A stretch of 64,000 bases of DNA from JALHNI01 sp044226365 (GCA_044226365.1 JBGAHE010000016.1:1-64000); one strand, 5' to 3'; counted from the first letter of the stretch, positions 8,069 to 16,512 are shown. The notes: generated by a model from the sequence alone, not told the origin. A program made the numbers and translations.

Positions 8069-8755
8069 TCAGGCGTCGGTTCCGTAGATGGGGATTACGG
8101 CGCCGCTGATGTGCGAAGCGGCCGGCGAAGCGAGATGGACGAGAAGCGCGGCGACCTGGGCGGGGTCCACCCAACGGGAGAAGTCCGCCGTGGGCATGGC
8201 GGCGCGGTTGGGCGGCGTGTCCATGGTGCCAGGCAACACGATGTTGGCGGTGATTCCCTTCTCCTTCCCTTCGAGCGCAAGCGTACGAATTAGCGAGACC
8301 AGAGCCGCCTTGGACGCCGCATAAGCAGCCATGGTGGCCATCGGCTCGACGGCGAAGCGGCTACCGATGGCGAGGATGCGTCCGCCAGCGGGCAGATGCG
8401 GGAGGGCGCCCTGGAAGAGATGCACGGCGGAGCGGAAGTTGAGATCGAGCATTTTGTCGAAGACGGCTTCGGGCGTGTTGGCCACGGACTCGCCGCCGGC
8501 GAACGCCCCGACCAAATGGACGACGGCATCGAGGCGTCCGAGTTGGGCGACGACGCGGTCGATCAGGGCTTTCGAGGAGGCGGCGTCCGTCATTTCGGCC
8601 GGGAAGGCGGAGAAGTTCGGCGAGGCGAAGTCCGTGGGTTGGATCTTGCGCGAGACGCCGGCGACGCGTGCGCCGGTAGCAAGGAACGCTTCGGTGACGG
8701 CGTTGCCGAGGCCACCAGTGGCGCCGGTGATGAGAACGACAGGTTGGGTCATCAT
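8069..8755 (-). CDS. Short-chain dehydrogenase/reductase (SDR)
   Basis: A 228-residue classical SDR. The cofactor loop is TGATGGLG (near residue 11), the catalytic Tyr-Lys pair appears as YAASK, and a Ser lies in AIGSR in place of the more usual ISS. The substrate is not predictable. The ribosome site GGAGG is formed by the last codons of the upstream SDR gene, with four bases between the two genes, so translation is probably coupled. It belongs to the glucosidase/Rieske operon. Confidence 0.88.
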   Translation of the reverse strand: MMTQPVVLITGATGGLGNAVTEAFLATGARVAGVSRKIQPTDFASPNFSAFPAEMTDAASSKALIDRVVAQLGRLDAVVHLVGAFAGGESVANTPEAVFDKMLDLNFRSAVHLFQGALPHLPAGGRILAIGSRFAVEPMATMAAYAASKAALVSLIRTLALEGKEKGITANIVLPGTMDTPPNRAAMPTADFSRWVDPAQVAALLVHLASPAASHISGAVIPIYGTDA

Positions 8756-8759
8756 TCGA

Positions 8760-9560
8760 TCATCCTCCAGCCTCGAAGCCCGGATAAAGAGTCATACCGC
8801 CATCGACGAAGATGCTGGTGCCGGTGATGTAGTCGGCGTGATCCGAGGCGAGGAAGGCGGCGACTCGGCCGATGTCCTCCGGCTCGCCAATGCGCTTGTA
8901 AGGGACCAGGCGCATCAGCGACTCGTAGGCGGCGGGAGTGTCCCAAGCGGCAGTGTTGATGGGGGTACGGATGGCGCCGGGGCAGATGCTGTTGACGCGG
9001 ATGCCATGCGGCGCTACCTCCTGCGCCAGGCTTTTCATCATCAGCATCACGCCCCCTTTGGACGCGGCGTAGTTCGCGTGGCCAGCCCAGGGGATGACTT
9101 CATGCACGGAACTGATGCAGATGATCTTGCCGGCAGCGCGAGAGACCGCGGGGACCACGCCGCGACGCTTGAACTCCCGGACGGCTTCGCGCGAGCAAAG
9201 GAACTGGCCGGTGAGGTTGACGGACAGCACGGCGTTCCATTGGTCCAAGGTCAGGTGCTCGAAAGGCGCGTCCTGCTGGACGCCGGAGTTATTGACGAGG
9301 ATGTCGAGCGTGCCGAATTCGCTGAGGACCCGGGCGAACATGGCCTGAACCTGAGCTTCCTGGGAGACGTCCGCCTGGACGGCGATCGCGCGCCCGCCAT
9401 CGCGGCGAATGGTTTCGACGACGGCTTGGGCCGCGGCCTCGCCCCGCGCATAATTCACGGCGACGTCGGCGCCGGCGTGTGCCAGGGCCAGGGCCACGGC
9501 TTGGCCGATGCCGGAGCTGGCTCCGGTGACCAGCGCTTTTTGGCCACTTAGTAACTTCAT
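8760..9560 (-). CDS. SDR oxidoreductase, glucose 1-dehydrogenase-like
   Basis: A 266-residue classical SDR with TGASSGIG (12-19), NNSG, a catalytic Ser in CISSVHE, and Tyr/Lys in NYAASK. It resembles the glucose 1-dehydrogenase group, including the C-terminal VDGGMTLYPGF segment. It overlaps the upstream glucosidase gene by four bases. Since the glucosidase would release glucose, oxidation of glucose to gluconolactone with reduction of NAD(P) is a reasonable but unproven role. Confidence 0.87.
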   Translation of the reverse strand: MKLLSGQKALVTGASSGIGQAVALALAHAGADVAVNYARGEAAAQAVVETIRRDGGRAIAVQADVSQEAQVQAMFARVLSEFGTLDILVNNSGVQQDAPFEHLTLDQWNAVLSVNLTGQFLCSREAVREFKRRGVVPAVSRAAGKIICISSVHEVIPWAGHANYAASKGGVMLMMKSLAQEVAPHGIRVNSICPGAIRTPINTAAWDTPAAYESLMRLVPYKRIGEPEDIGRVAAFLASDHADYITGTSIFVDGGMTLYPGFEAGG

Positions 9561-12082
9561 TGATGATCACTCCTTCGGGGTTGCAGTAATTTGGCGATGA
9601 GGCCGGTCCAACCGGTCTGGTGGGAGGCGCCGACGCCGCGGCCGGTGTCGCCGTGAAAATACTCGTAGAAGAGGATGTAGTCGCGGAAGTGCGGGTCGTT
9701 CTGGAGGCGCGGGTCGTCGCCGTTGACGGGACGGCGGCCATGTTCGTCGCGGAGGACCAGACGCGTGAGACGTCCGGAGAGTTCGGCGGCCACCTGTTCC
9801 AGCGTGAGGTATTGGCCGGAGCCGGTGGGGCACTCGATCTTGAAGTCATCACCGTAGTAATGGTGGAACTTTTGGAGCGACTCGATGAGTAAGTAGTTGA
9901 GCGGCAACCAGACCGGACCGCGCCAGTTGGAATTACCGCCAAAGAGGTTGGAGCGCGATTCGCCGGGTTCGTATTGGACGCTGAGCGTATCGCCGTTCCA
10001 GTGGAACTGGTAGGGATGGTCCTGATGGACTTTGGATAGCGCGCGGAGTCCATGGTCTGAGAGGAACTCGGTGGCATCGAGAGCGCGCGCCAGCAGCCGC
10101 TTCATACGGTGGCCGCGGAGGAGCGAGAGCAACCGCCGGTAGCCGAAGCCCGGTTCGTGCCAGCGCGAGACGAGGGCGGCTAACTCGGGCTTGTTATCGA
10201 GATACCAGTGCAGGCGCTCGGAGAAGTCCGGGAGTTTAGCGAGTAAGTCAGGCTCGATGGTTTCAACCGCGAATAGCGGAATCAAGCCGACCATGGACCG
10301 AACCTTGAGTGGAATCTGGTGACCGTCGGGTAAGTTGAGGACGTCATAGAAGAACTCGTCCTCTTCGTTCCAGAGGCCGTTGCCCATCTCGCTCATCGCG
10401 TGGGCGATCTGGAGGAAGTGCTCGAAGAACTTGGTGGCGATGTCCTCGTAGACGTGGTTGTGCTGGGCGAGTTCGAGGGCGATACGCATCAGGTTCAGGC
10501 AGTACATCGCCATCCAACTGGTGCCGTCCGATTGGTTGATGAAGCCGCCGGTGGGCAGCGGGGCGCTGCGATCGAAGACGCCGATGTTATCGAGGCCGAG
10601 GAAGCCCCCCTGGAAGACGTTGCGGCCCTGAGCGTCCTTACGATTCACCCACCAGGTGAAGTTGAGCATGAGCTTGTGGAAGACGCGCTCGAGGAAGGCG
10701 AGATCGCCATGGCCGCCGTGGCGCTTGCGGTCAATTTGGAAGACGCGCCAGGCGGCCCAGGCGTGGACGGGCGGGTTGACGTCGCCGAAGGCCCACTCGT
10801 AGGCGGGCAATTGGCCGTTGGGATGCATGTACCATTCGCGCGTCATGAGGACGAGTTGGTCCTTGGCGAAGGGCGAGTCGACGAGAGCGAGCGCGATGGT
10901 GTGGAAGGCGAGATCCCAGGCGGCGTACCACGGGTATTCCCACTTATCGGGCATGGAGACGATGTCGGAGTTATCGAGATGGCGCCAGTCGCGGTTGCGG
11001 ACGCGGTTGGGTGGAGGCGATGGCTGGGCGGGATCGCCTTTGAGCCAGAGATCGACGTCGTAGCGGTAGAATTGCTTGCTCCAGATCATGCCGGCGAGGG
11101 CCTGGCGTTGGACGAGACGGGCGTCGGGGTCCGCCAGGTCGTGCTGGAGATCGGCGTAGAAGGCGTCGGCCGCGGCGATCTCGCGGGCGAAGATCGCGTC
11201 GAAGTCGGCGAAGAGTGCGCCGGTGGTGGAGAGGCGGAGACGTATCGTGTGGCAGCCTCCCGCGGGAATGTCGGCGACATAGTGGGCGGCGCATTTGGTG
11301 CCGTGATCGTGATGCAGTGGCTCGCCGTGGATGAGGTGGCGATGGAAGGCATCCTTGGCGCCGGTTTCGTTGTCGGTGAAGAGCCAGTTGCACGGACCGT
11401 CGGCGGCGAGTCGATACTCCGGGAGTTCGTCGTGACGCGCAATGATGAGGTCGTCACGGAAGAGGGTGGGCTTGGGGCGGTGATAGTCCCAGGACCAAGT
11501 GTTGCGAAACCAGAGGTGCGGCAGCAGATGTAACGGTGCGGCGTCGGGGCCGCGATTGTGCGCCGTGATGCGAATGAGGATGTCATCGGGCGAGGCTTTG
11601 GCGTACTCGACGAAGACGTCGAAGTAGCGGTCCTCGTGAAAGACGCCGGTGTCGAGGAGTTCGAACTCGGGGTCGGCGGTGGTGCGGCGGCGGTTCTCTT
11701 CGACGAGTTGCTGGTAAGGATACGCGCGCTGCGGATACTTGTAGAGCATCTTGAGGTAAGAGTGCGTCGGCGTGGCGTCGAGGTAGTAGTAGAGCTCTTT
11801 GACGTCTTCGCCGTGGTTGCCTTCGCTGTTGGTGAGGCCGAAGAGGCGCTCCTTCAGGATGGGATCCTGGCCATTCCAGAGAGCGAGAGCGAAGCAGAGC
11901 TTCTGGCGTTGGTCACTGAGGCCGGCGAGGCCGTCCTCACCCCAGCGATAGGCGCGGCGGCGAGCGTCGTCGTGCGGGAAGTATTCCCAGGCGTTGCCGA
12001 ACTCGCTATAGTCCTCGCGGACCGTGCCCCATTGGCGCTCGCTGAGGTAGGGGCCCCACAGTTTCCAATTCGCTTCGCTCAT
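9557..12082 (-). CDS. GH63/MGH1-type glucosidase
   Basis: An 841-residue alpha/alpha-barrel glycoside hydrolase of the GH63-like (mannosyl-oligosaccharide glucosidase/MGH1) type. Recognisable stretches include WGPYLSERQWGTVREDYS at the start, YPWYAAWDLAFHTIAL with the expected acidic residue, GLWNEEDEFFYD and NSNWRGPVWLPLNYLL near the end. There is no signal peptide, so it acts in the cytoplasm, perhaps on a glucosylated compatible solute or trehalose-like sugar. It leads the seven-gene minus-strand operon, and its ATG at 12082 is about 70 bases from the divergent DedA-fusion gene. Confidence 0.85.
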   Translation of the reverse strand: MSEANWKLWGPYLSERQWGTVREDYSEFGNAWEYFPHDDARRRAYRWGEDGLAGLSDQRQKLCFALALWNGQDPILKERLFGLTNSEGNHGEDVKELYYYLDATPTHSYLKMLYKYPQRAYPYQQLVEENRRRTTADPEFELLDTGVFHEDRYFDVFVEYAKASPDDILIRITAHNRGPDAAPLHLLPHLWFRNTWSWDYHRPKPTLFRDDLIIARHDELPEYRLAADGPCNWLFTDNETGAKDAFHRHLIHGEPLHHDHGTKCAAHYVADIPAGGCHTIRLRLSTTGALFADFDAIFAREIAAADAFYADLQHDLADPDARLVQRQALAGMIWSKQFYRYDVDLWLKGDPAQPSPPPNRVRNRDWRHLDNSDIVSMPDKWEYPWYAAWDLAFHTIALALVDSPFAKDQLVLMTREWYMHPNGQLPAYEWAFGDVNPPVHAWAAWRVFQIDRKRHGGHGDLAFLERVFHKLMLNFTWWVNRKDAQGRNVFQGGFLGLDNIGVFDRSAPLPTGGFINQSDGTSWMAMYCLNLMRIALELAQHNHVYEDIATKFFEHFLQIAHAMSEMGNGLWNEEDEFFYDVLNLPDGHQIPLKVRSMVGLIPLFAVETIEPDLLAKLPDFSERLHWYLDNKPELAALVSRWHEPGFGYRRLLSLLRGHRMKRLLARALDATEFLSDHGLRALSKVHQDHPYQFHWNGDTLSVQYEPGESRSNLFGGNSNWRGPVWLPLNYLLIESLQKFHHYYGDDFKIECPTGSGQYLTLEQVAAELSGRLTRLVLRDEHGRRPVNGDDPRLQNDPHFRDYILFYEYFHGDTGRGVGASHQTGWTGLIAKLLQPRRSDHQ

Positions 12083-12113
12083 CGCCGATGGATATCACAA
12101 GGCGGGGGGGCTT

Positions 12114-12125
12114 TATTCCGGAATA
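12114..12125. promoter_or_regulatory. 12-base palindrome in the divergent glucosidase / DedA-fusion promoter region
   Basis: TATTCCGGAATA is a perfect palindrome 31 bases upstream of the glucosidase ATG and overlaps a TATTCT (12124-12129) that could be the -10 of the plus-strand gene. It is a candidate operator; the binding protein is unknown. Confidence 0.35.
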
Positions 12126-12154
12126 TTCTGAGGCGCGACGTGGATGGTGCGCGC

Positions 12155-13585
12155 ATGGACTCTTTATGGTGGTTCGCCGTGGGCACGCTGATCTTCGAGG
12201 ATTTGGCGCTGGCGGCGGCGGGGGTAGCAGTCGGGCGCGGTGAGGTGGGTTGGCTTCCGGCGACGCTCGCCTGCGCGGCGGGCATTGTGGTGGGCGACGT
12301 GTTGTTGTTTCTCGCCGGCCGATGGGGCGCCGGTTGGTGGCGGCCGGCGGGTTTAGAGAAGGCATCGTCGTGGCTCGAGGCGCGCGGCTTGATGGTGGTA
12401 TTCCTGAGCCGATTTACCCCGGGACTGCGTTTGCCGACTTACTTCGCTGCCGGTATGTTGCGGACTAACTTTTTGCGCTTTCTGACTTACTTTATACTGG
12501 CGGCGACCGTCTGGACGCCCTTGTTTATCGCGGGGACGGCTTACCTGGGGATGCAAGGGGTACCGTGGTGGGCGATTGCATTGGCGGCCTATGCCGGAGT
12601 TCGAGCCTGGGCGGGCTGGAAGCGATGGCGCTGGGAGTTCTGGCCAGCCTGGTTGGTGTACCTGCCGCTGGCGCCCTACCTTTTTTTTCTGGCGGTGAAG
12701 CACCGCTCGGCGACGGTGTTCACGGCGGCGAATCCGGGAATTCCGGGTGGTGGTCTGAAGGGTGAATCGAAGTCGGCCATTTTGGCGGCGTTGCCGGTGT
12801 GGTGCGTGGCGGCGTATCAGGTGGGCAGATTGCCTGCGACGTATCCGGCGGTGATGAAGCCGGACGTGGGGGAGCGCGGGAACGGCGTCACCATTGTGCG
12901 TAGTGAGGAGGAGGCGCGGGCGTATCGCACGCCCGGGCGGGTGATCGTGCAGGAGTATGTGCCGGGGGACGAAGTGGGCGTCTTCTACTATCGCTATCCG
13001 GGCGAGGCGCGAGGCCGGATTTACTCGATCCACCGCAAAGTATTTCCGGAGGTGACGGGCGATGGGATACGCAAGTTAGGCGAGTTACTGCGGGGCGATC
13101 CGCGAGCGGATTTATATGAGGTGGATCGCGAGCTGGTTCCCGCGGCGGGCGAGCGGGTAACACTGGTGGAGATCGGGGCGCATTGCCGAGGGACGCAGTT
13201 TCTGGATGCGCGGCAATGGTGGACGCGAGCGTTGGAAGAGACGATCGATGAGATCAGCCGCGCGGTGCCGGGCTTCTATTTCGGGCGCTACGACATTCGC
13301 TACTCATCGCTCGCGGAACTGCAACAGGGACGGGGCTTCCGCGTGATTGAGTTGAATGGCGTGGCGGCAGAAGCCGGCCATATCTATGATCCGGCGGTGA
13401 GCCTGCGGGAGGCGTACCGGTCGCTGGCGTGGCAGTGGCGGGTGGCGTTCGAGATCGGCGCGGCGAATCGGGCGCGGGGAGCGCGCCCGATGCCGTGGAC
13501 CGAGTTACTTGGACTTCTTGTCGATTTTGGCCCAGGTGTCACGCAACTGCACCGTGCGGTTGAAGACGGGGTGGCCGGGCGTTGA
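12155..13585 (+). CDS. DedA/VTT-domain membrane protein fused to an ATP-grasp domain
   Basis: A 476-residue two-domain protein. The N-terminal part (about 1-145) is a DedA/VTT-type membrane domain with FLSRFTPGLRLPTYFAAG, the family's F-x-R-x-x-PG-x-R signature. Two more hydrophobic stretches follow, then an ATP-grasp-like domain (about 205-455) with PAVMKPDVGERGNGV, RVIVQEYVPGDEVG and a metal-binding end VIELNG. The ATG at 12155 is used; a GTG at 12140 preceded by GAGG is an alternative. The last 27 codons overlap the convergent glnS. Ligation of an acid to an amine on a lipid-linked substrate at the membrane is inferred only. Confidence 0.75.
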   Translation: MDSLWWFAVGTLIFEDLALAAAGVAVGRGEVGWLPATLACAAGIVVGDVLLFLAGRWGAGWWRPAGLEKASSWLEARGLMVVFLSRFTPGLRLPTYFAAGMLRTNFLRFLTYFILAATVWTPLFIAGTAYLGMQGVPWWAIALAAYAGVRAWAGWKRWRWEFWPAWLVYLPLAPYLFFLAVKHRSATVFTAANPGIPGGGLKGESKSAILAALPVWCVAAYQVGRLPATYPAVMKPDVGERGNGVTIVRSEEEARAYRTPGRVIVQEYVPGDEVGVFYYRYPGEARGRIYSIHRKVFPEVTGDGIRKLGELLRGDPRADLYEVDRELVPAAGERVTLVEIGAHCRGTQFLDARQWWTRALEETIDEISRAVPGFYFGRYDIRYSSLAELQQGRGFRVIELNGVAAEAGHIYDPAVSLREAYRSLAWQWRVAFEIGAANRARGARPMPWTELLGLLVDFGPGVTQLHRAVEDGVAGR

Positions 13586-15193
13586 GTCCGGATCAGCGGC
13601 GAAGTAGCCGACGCGTTCGAACTGATAGTGGGCACCCGAGGCCGCATTGGCGAGGCTGGGCTCGCCCTTACCGGTGACCTTGACGAGGCTATGGGGGTTG
13701 ATGGTGTCGAGGAAGTCCTGGTCATCGCCGGCTTCGGCGAGGAAGAGGTTCTCGTAGAGGCGCGCTTCCAGGTCCACGGCGTGGTTGGCCGAGACCCAGT
13801 GAATAGTGGACTTGACTTTGCGGCCATCGGGGGCGTTGCCGCCTTTGGTAGCCGGGTCATAGGTGGCGCGGATCTCGATGACTTCGCCTGCATCGTCCTT
13901 AACGACACCCGTGCAGGTGATGAAGTAGGCGTAGCGCAAGCGGACTTCCTTGCCGGGAGAGAGCCGGTAGTACTGCTTCGGCGGGTCTTCGCGGAAGTCG
14001 TCGCGTTCGATGTAGAGGACCTTCGAGAACGGCACGGTGCGCGTGCCCAAGGAGGGATCGTCCGGGTGGTTGACGGCTTCGAGTTCTTCGCTCTGGCCGT
14101 CGGGGTAGTTTTCGATGACGACCTTGATGGGGTCGAGCACGGCCATGGCCCGCGAGGCGCGCTTGTTGAGGTCTTCGCGCAGGTGATGTTCGAGGAGCGC
14201 GAATTCGATGATGCCGTTGGTTTTGGAGACGCCGATGCTGCCGCAGAAATTGCGGATGGCTTCGGGCGTGTAGCCGCGGCGGCGCATCCCGGAGAGGGTG
14301 GGCATGCGGGGATCGTTCCAGCCGGAGACGATGCCCTTTTGCACCAGCATCAGCAGCTTGCGCTTGCTGAGCATCGTATTGGTGAGGTTGAGCCGGTCGA
14401 ATTCGATCTGCTGCGGATGGTGGATTCCGAGGTTCTCGACGTACCAATCGTAGAGCGGGCGATGGTCTTCGAACTCGAGCGTGCAGATGGAGTGAGTGAT
14501 GCCTTCGATGGAATCGCTTTCGCCGTGGGTGTAATCGTACATCGGGTAGATGCACCATTTGTCGCCCGTGCGGTGATGCTCGGCGTGCAGGATGCGGTAC
14601 ATTACGGGGTCGCGCATGTTGAAGTTGGGCGAGGCCATGTCGATTTTGGTGCGCAGGGTGCGGGAGCCATCGGGAAACTCGCCGGCGCGCATGCGAGCGA
14701 ACAGGTCCAGGTTCTCTTCGACGGAGCGGTGGCGGTAGGGACTCTCTTTGCCAGGCTCGGTGGGCGTGCCGCGGTATTCGCGGATCTGCTCGGCGGTGAG
14801 GTCGCAGACGAAGGCTTTGCCGTCCTTGATGAGCTGGACGGCCCAGTCGTGGAGCTGTTCGAAATAGTCTGAGGCGTAGAAGAGACGGTCCTCCCAGTCG
14901 AAGCCGAGCCAGCGGACGTCTTCGATGATCGAGTCGACGTATTCGACTTCCTCTTTGGAGGGATTGGTGTCGTCGAAGCGGAGATTGCACTTGCCGCCGA
15001 ACTCCTGTGCAAGGCCGAAGTTCAGGCAGATGGACTTGGCGTGACCGATGTGGAGGTAGCCGTTGGGTTCGGGAGGAAAGCGCGTGTGGACGCGGCCGCC
15101 ATGTTTACCGGCCTTGATGTCTTCGATGATGATGTCGCGGATGAAGTTCGAAGGCTTCGCGGATTCGCTCCCGTTTGGAGCTTCGATGGACAT
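13505..15193 (-). CDS. glnS: Glutaminyl-tRNA synthetase
   Basis: A 562-residue class I aminoacyl-tRNA synthetase that charges tRNA-Gln directly. The HIGH motif (48-51) sits in PPEPNGYLHIGHAKS, and the KMSKS counterpart is MLSKRK. The C-terminal anticodon-binding beta-barrels are present, so the length is full. The ATG at 15193 is preceded by TATACT seven bases away with no Shine-Dalgarno; an upstream in-frame extension would run through the divergent gene's promoter. Direct GlnRS is patchy among bacteria and is generally regarded as acquired from eukaryotes. Confidence 0.96.
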   Translation of the reverse strand: MSIEAPNGSESAKPSNFIRDIIIEDIKAGKHGGRVHTRFPPEPNGYLHIGHAKSICLNFGLAQEFGGKCNLRFDDTNPSKEEVEYVDSIIEDVRWLGFDWEDRLFYASDYFEQLHDWAVQLIKDGKAFVCDLTAEQIREYRGTPTEPGKESPYRHRSVEENLDLFARMRAGEFPDGSRTLRTKIDMASPNFNMRDPVMYRILHAEHHRTGDKWCIYPMYDYTHGESDSIEGITHSICTLEFEDHRPLYDWYVENLGIHHPQQIEFDRLNLTNTMLSKRKLLMLVQKGIVSGWNDPRMPTLSGMRRRGYTPEAIRNFCGSIGVSKTNGIIEFALLEHHLREDLNKRASRAMAVLDPIKVVIENYPDGQSEELEAVNHPDDPSLGTRTVPFSKVLYIERDDFREDPPKQYYRLSPGKEVRLRYAYFITCTGVVKDDAGEVIEIRATYDPATKGGNAPDGRKVKSTIHWVSANHAVDLEARLYENLFLAEAGDDQDFLDTINPHSLVKVTGKGEPSLANAASGAHYQFERVGYFAADPDSTPGHPVFNRTVQLRDTWAKIDKKSK

Positions 15194-15200
15194 AAGTTCC

Positions 15201-15206
15201 AGTATA
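15201..15206 (-). promoter_or_regulatory. -10 element (TATACT) of glnS, probably leaderless
   Basis: TATACT on the minus strand lies seven bases before the glnS ATG (15193), with no ribosome site between. It is 25 bases from the divergent TAGAAT at 15232, so the two promoters must share DNA. Confidence 0.45.
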
Positions 15207-15231
15207 GCGAGCAGGCCAAATGAGGCGCGGC

Positions 15232-15237
15232 TAGAAT
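15232..15237 (+). promoter_or_regulatory. -10 element (TAGAAT) of the DUF1801 gene, probably leaderless
   Basis: TAGAAT ends six bases before the ATG at 15244 with only AGGCGA between. Transcription would begin at or within a base or two of the start codon. Confidence 0.42.
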
Positions 15238-15243
15238 AGGCGA

Positions 15244-15699
15244 ATGCAGAGCGCAGCAACGACGGTGAGCGAGTATATTGCGGGGTTGCCGGAGGATCGG
15301 CGAAAGGCGGTGGAGGCGGTGCGTAAGGTGGTCCGCAAGAACCTGCCGAAGGGGATTACCGAGCAGATGCAATACGGAATGATCGGCTGGGTGGTGCCGC
15401 ACAAGGTCTATCCGGCCGGCTACCATGCCAAGCCGACCGATCCGGTGCCGTTTGCGGCGCTGGCCTCACAGAAGAATCACCTGTCGCTGTACCTGATGAC
15501 GGCTTATGAGGACGACGGGACGGCGCAATGGATGAGGGATGAATTTGCCGCGCGCGGCAAGAAGTTGGATATGGGGAAGAGCTGTGTGCGCTTCAAGAAG
15601 CTGGAAGATCTTCCCCTCGACGTGATCGGACAAGTGGTGGCGCGGATTCCAGTGGACGAGTTTCTGCGGCGCTACGAAGCCGCGATTCCCAAGAAGTAA
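15244..15699 (+). CDS. DUF1801 domain-containing protein
   Basis: A 151-residue protein of the DUF1801 (YdhG-like) group. The conserved features are an N-terminal helix with EYIAGLPEDRRKAVEAVR, then ITEQMQYGMIGW, FAALASQKNHLSLYL and a C-terminal GKSCVRFKKLEDLP. These small cytosolic proteins have no settled biochemical function. The gene is divergent from glnS and ends four bases from the convergent VOC gene. Confidence 0.88.
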   Translation: MQSAATTVSEYIAGLPEDRRKAVEAVRKVVRKNLPKGITEQMQYGMIGWVVPHKVYPAGYHAKPTDPVPFAALASQKNHLSLYLMTAYEDDGTAQWMRDEFAARGKKLDMGKSCVRFKKLEDLPLDVIGQVVARIPVDEFLRRYEAAIPKK

Positions 15700-15703
15700 G
15701 GGC

Positions 15704-16084
15704 TTATTGCAGCGGGCAGTTGAACATCCACTGGACGCCGAAGCGATCGCGCAGATGGCCGAAGCGAGCGCCCCAGAACATGTCCTGCAGCGGCATCTCG
15801 ACCGTGCCGCCGGCGGCGAACTTGGCGAAGAGCGATTCGATTTCCTCGACGGACTCGCATTCGAGGCAGACCGAGAAGTCGTTGCCGCGCTGGAAGTCGC
15901 CGGGCTTGCAGTCCGAGGCCATGACGACGGGACGGTCGTTCAGACTCACGCAGGCGTGCAGAGTGCGGGAGGCGTCGTCCGGGAACGGCATGATGCTCGC
16001 TTCGGTACCGAGGCACTCGGCGTAAAAGGTGAAGGCTTCGCGGGTGTTGCCGTCGAAGTTGAGGTAGGCGGTGGCGTGTTTCAT
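15704..16084 (-). CDS. VOC-superfamily protein, PhnB-like
   Basis: A 126-residue vicinal-oxygen-chelate fold protein of the PhnB/3-demethylubiquinone-methyltransferase-like group. It has the repeated beta-alpha-beta pattern with AYLNFDGNTREAFTFY at the start and FGHLRDRFGVQWMFNC at the end, the usual pattern of this family. The ribosome site AGGAG lies in the 12-base gap after the upstream DoxX gene, so the two form an operon. The substrate is unknown. Confidence 0.87.
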   Translation of the reverse strand: MKHATAYLNFDGNTREAFTFYAECLGTEASIMPFPDDASRTLHACVSLNDRPVVMASDCKPGDFQRGNDFSVCLECESVEEIESLFAKFAAGGTVEMPLQDMFWGARFGHLRDRFGVQWMFNCPLQ

Positions 16085-16096
16085 GATGACTCCTGT

Positions 16097-16474
16097 TCAG
16101 GACTGGCGAAAGGGGACCAACTCGCGCAGCTTCTCATTCCGCAGATACAGGCCGGCCCAGACGAGGATGCCCATCACCAGCGGCGCGAACATGGTGGCAT
16201 CGTGGACGCGGACGTGCGTGGCAACCGCGCCGCCGAGGTAGCCGGTGACGAGAATGGCACCGAGCACGGCGGTGCGCGGAATCAGGTAGAGCGCGATGCA
16301 AATGAACTCGACGACGCCGACGACGGGGGCGGCGGATTCGGGAAAGCCGAGAGTGCGAAAGCTATCCATGACGAAGTCCGCCTGACGGGCGACGTTGATG
16401 CCGCTCGACAAGAGAAACAGGCCAGGGATGGCGCTCAGAATCCAACTGATCCAGACGACCTTCTTCGAGTTCAT
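16097..16474 (-). CDS. DoxX-like membrane protein
   Basis: A 125-residue four-helix membrane protein of the DoxX-like family (ISWILSAIPGLFLLSSGI, then GVVEFICIALYLIPRTAVLGAIL, then a third and fourth segment). It pairs with the VOC gene downstream, a common association of small stress-linked genes. The ATG lies only eight bases after a -10 element, so its transcript is probably leaderless. A TetR-type operator covers its promoter, so it is probably repressed by an unlinked regulator. Confidence 0.85.
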   Translation of the reverse strand: MNSKKVVWISWILSAIPGLFLLSSGINVARQADFVMDSFRTLGFPESAAPVVGVVEFICIALYLIPRTAVLGAILVTGYLGGAVATHVRVHDATMFAPLVMGILVWAGLYLRNEKLRELVPFRQS

Positions 16475-16482
16475 GAACGCCT

Positions 16483-16512
16483 AGATTACATACCGGTTGG
16501 TATGTTTGTCAA
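16483..16512 (-). promoter_or_regulatory. DoxX-VOC promoter with TetR-type operator
   Basis: On the minus strand TTGACA (16507-16512) and TAATCT (16483-16488) are separated by 18 bases. A perfect inverted repeat, ACATACC-N4-GGTATGT (16488-16505), fills the spacer, typical of TetR/AcrR operators. The -35 also contains the TGA stop of the sulfatase gene. Transcription would begin about at the DoxX ATG. No TetR gene is encoded in the window. Confidence 0.65.
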
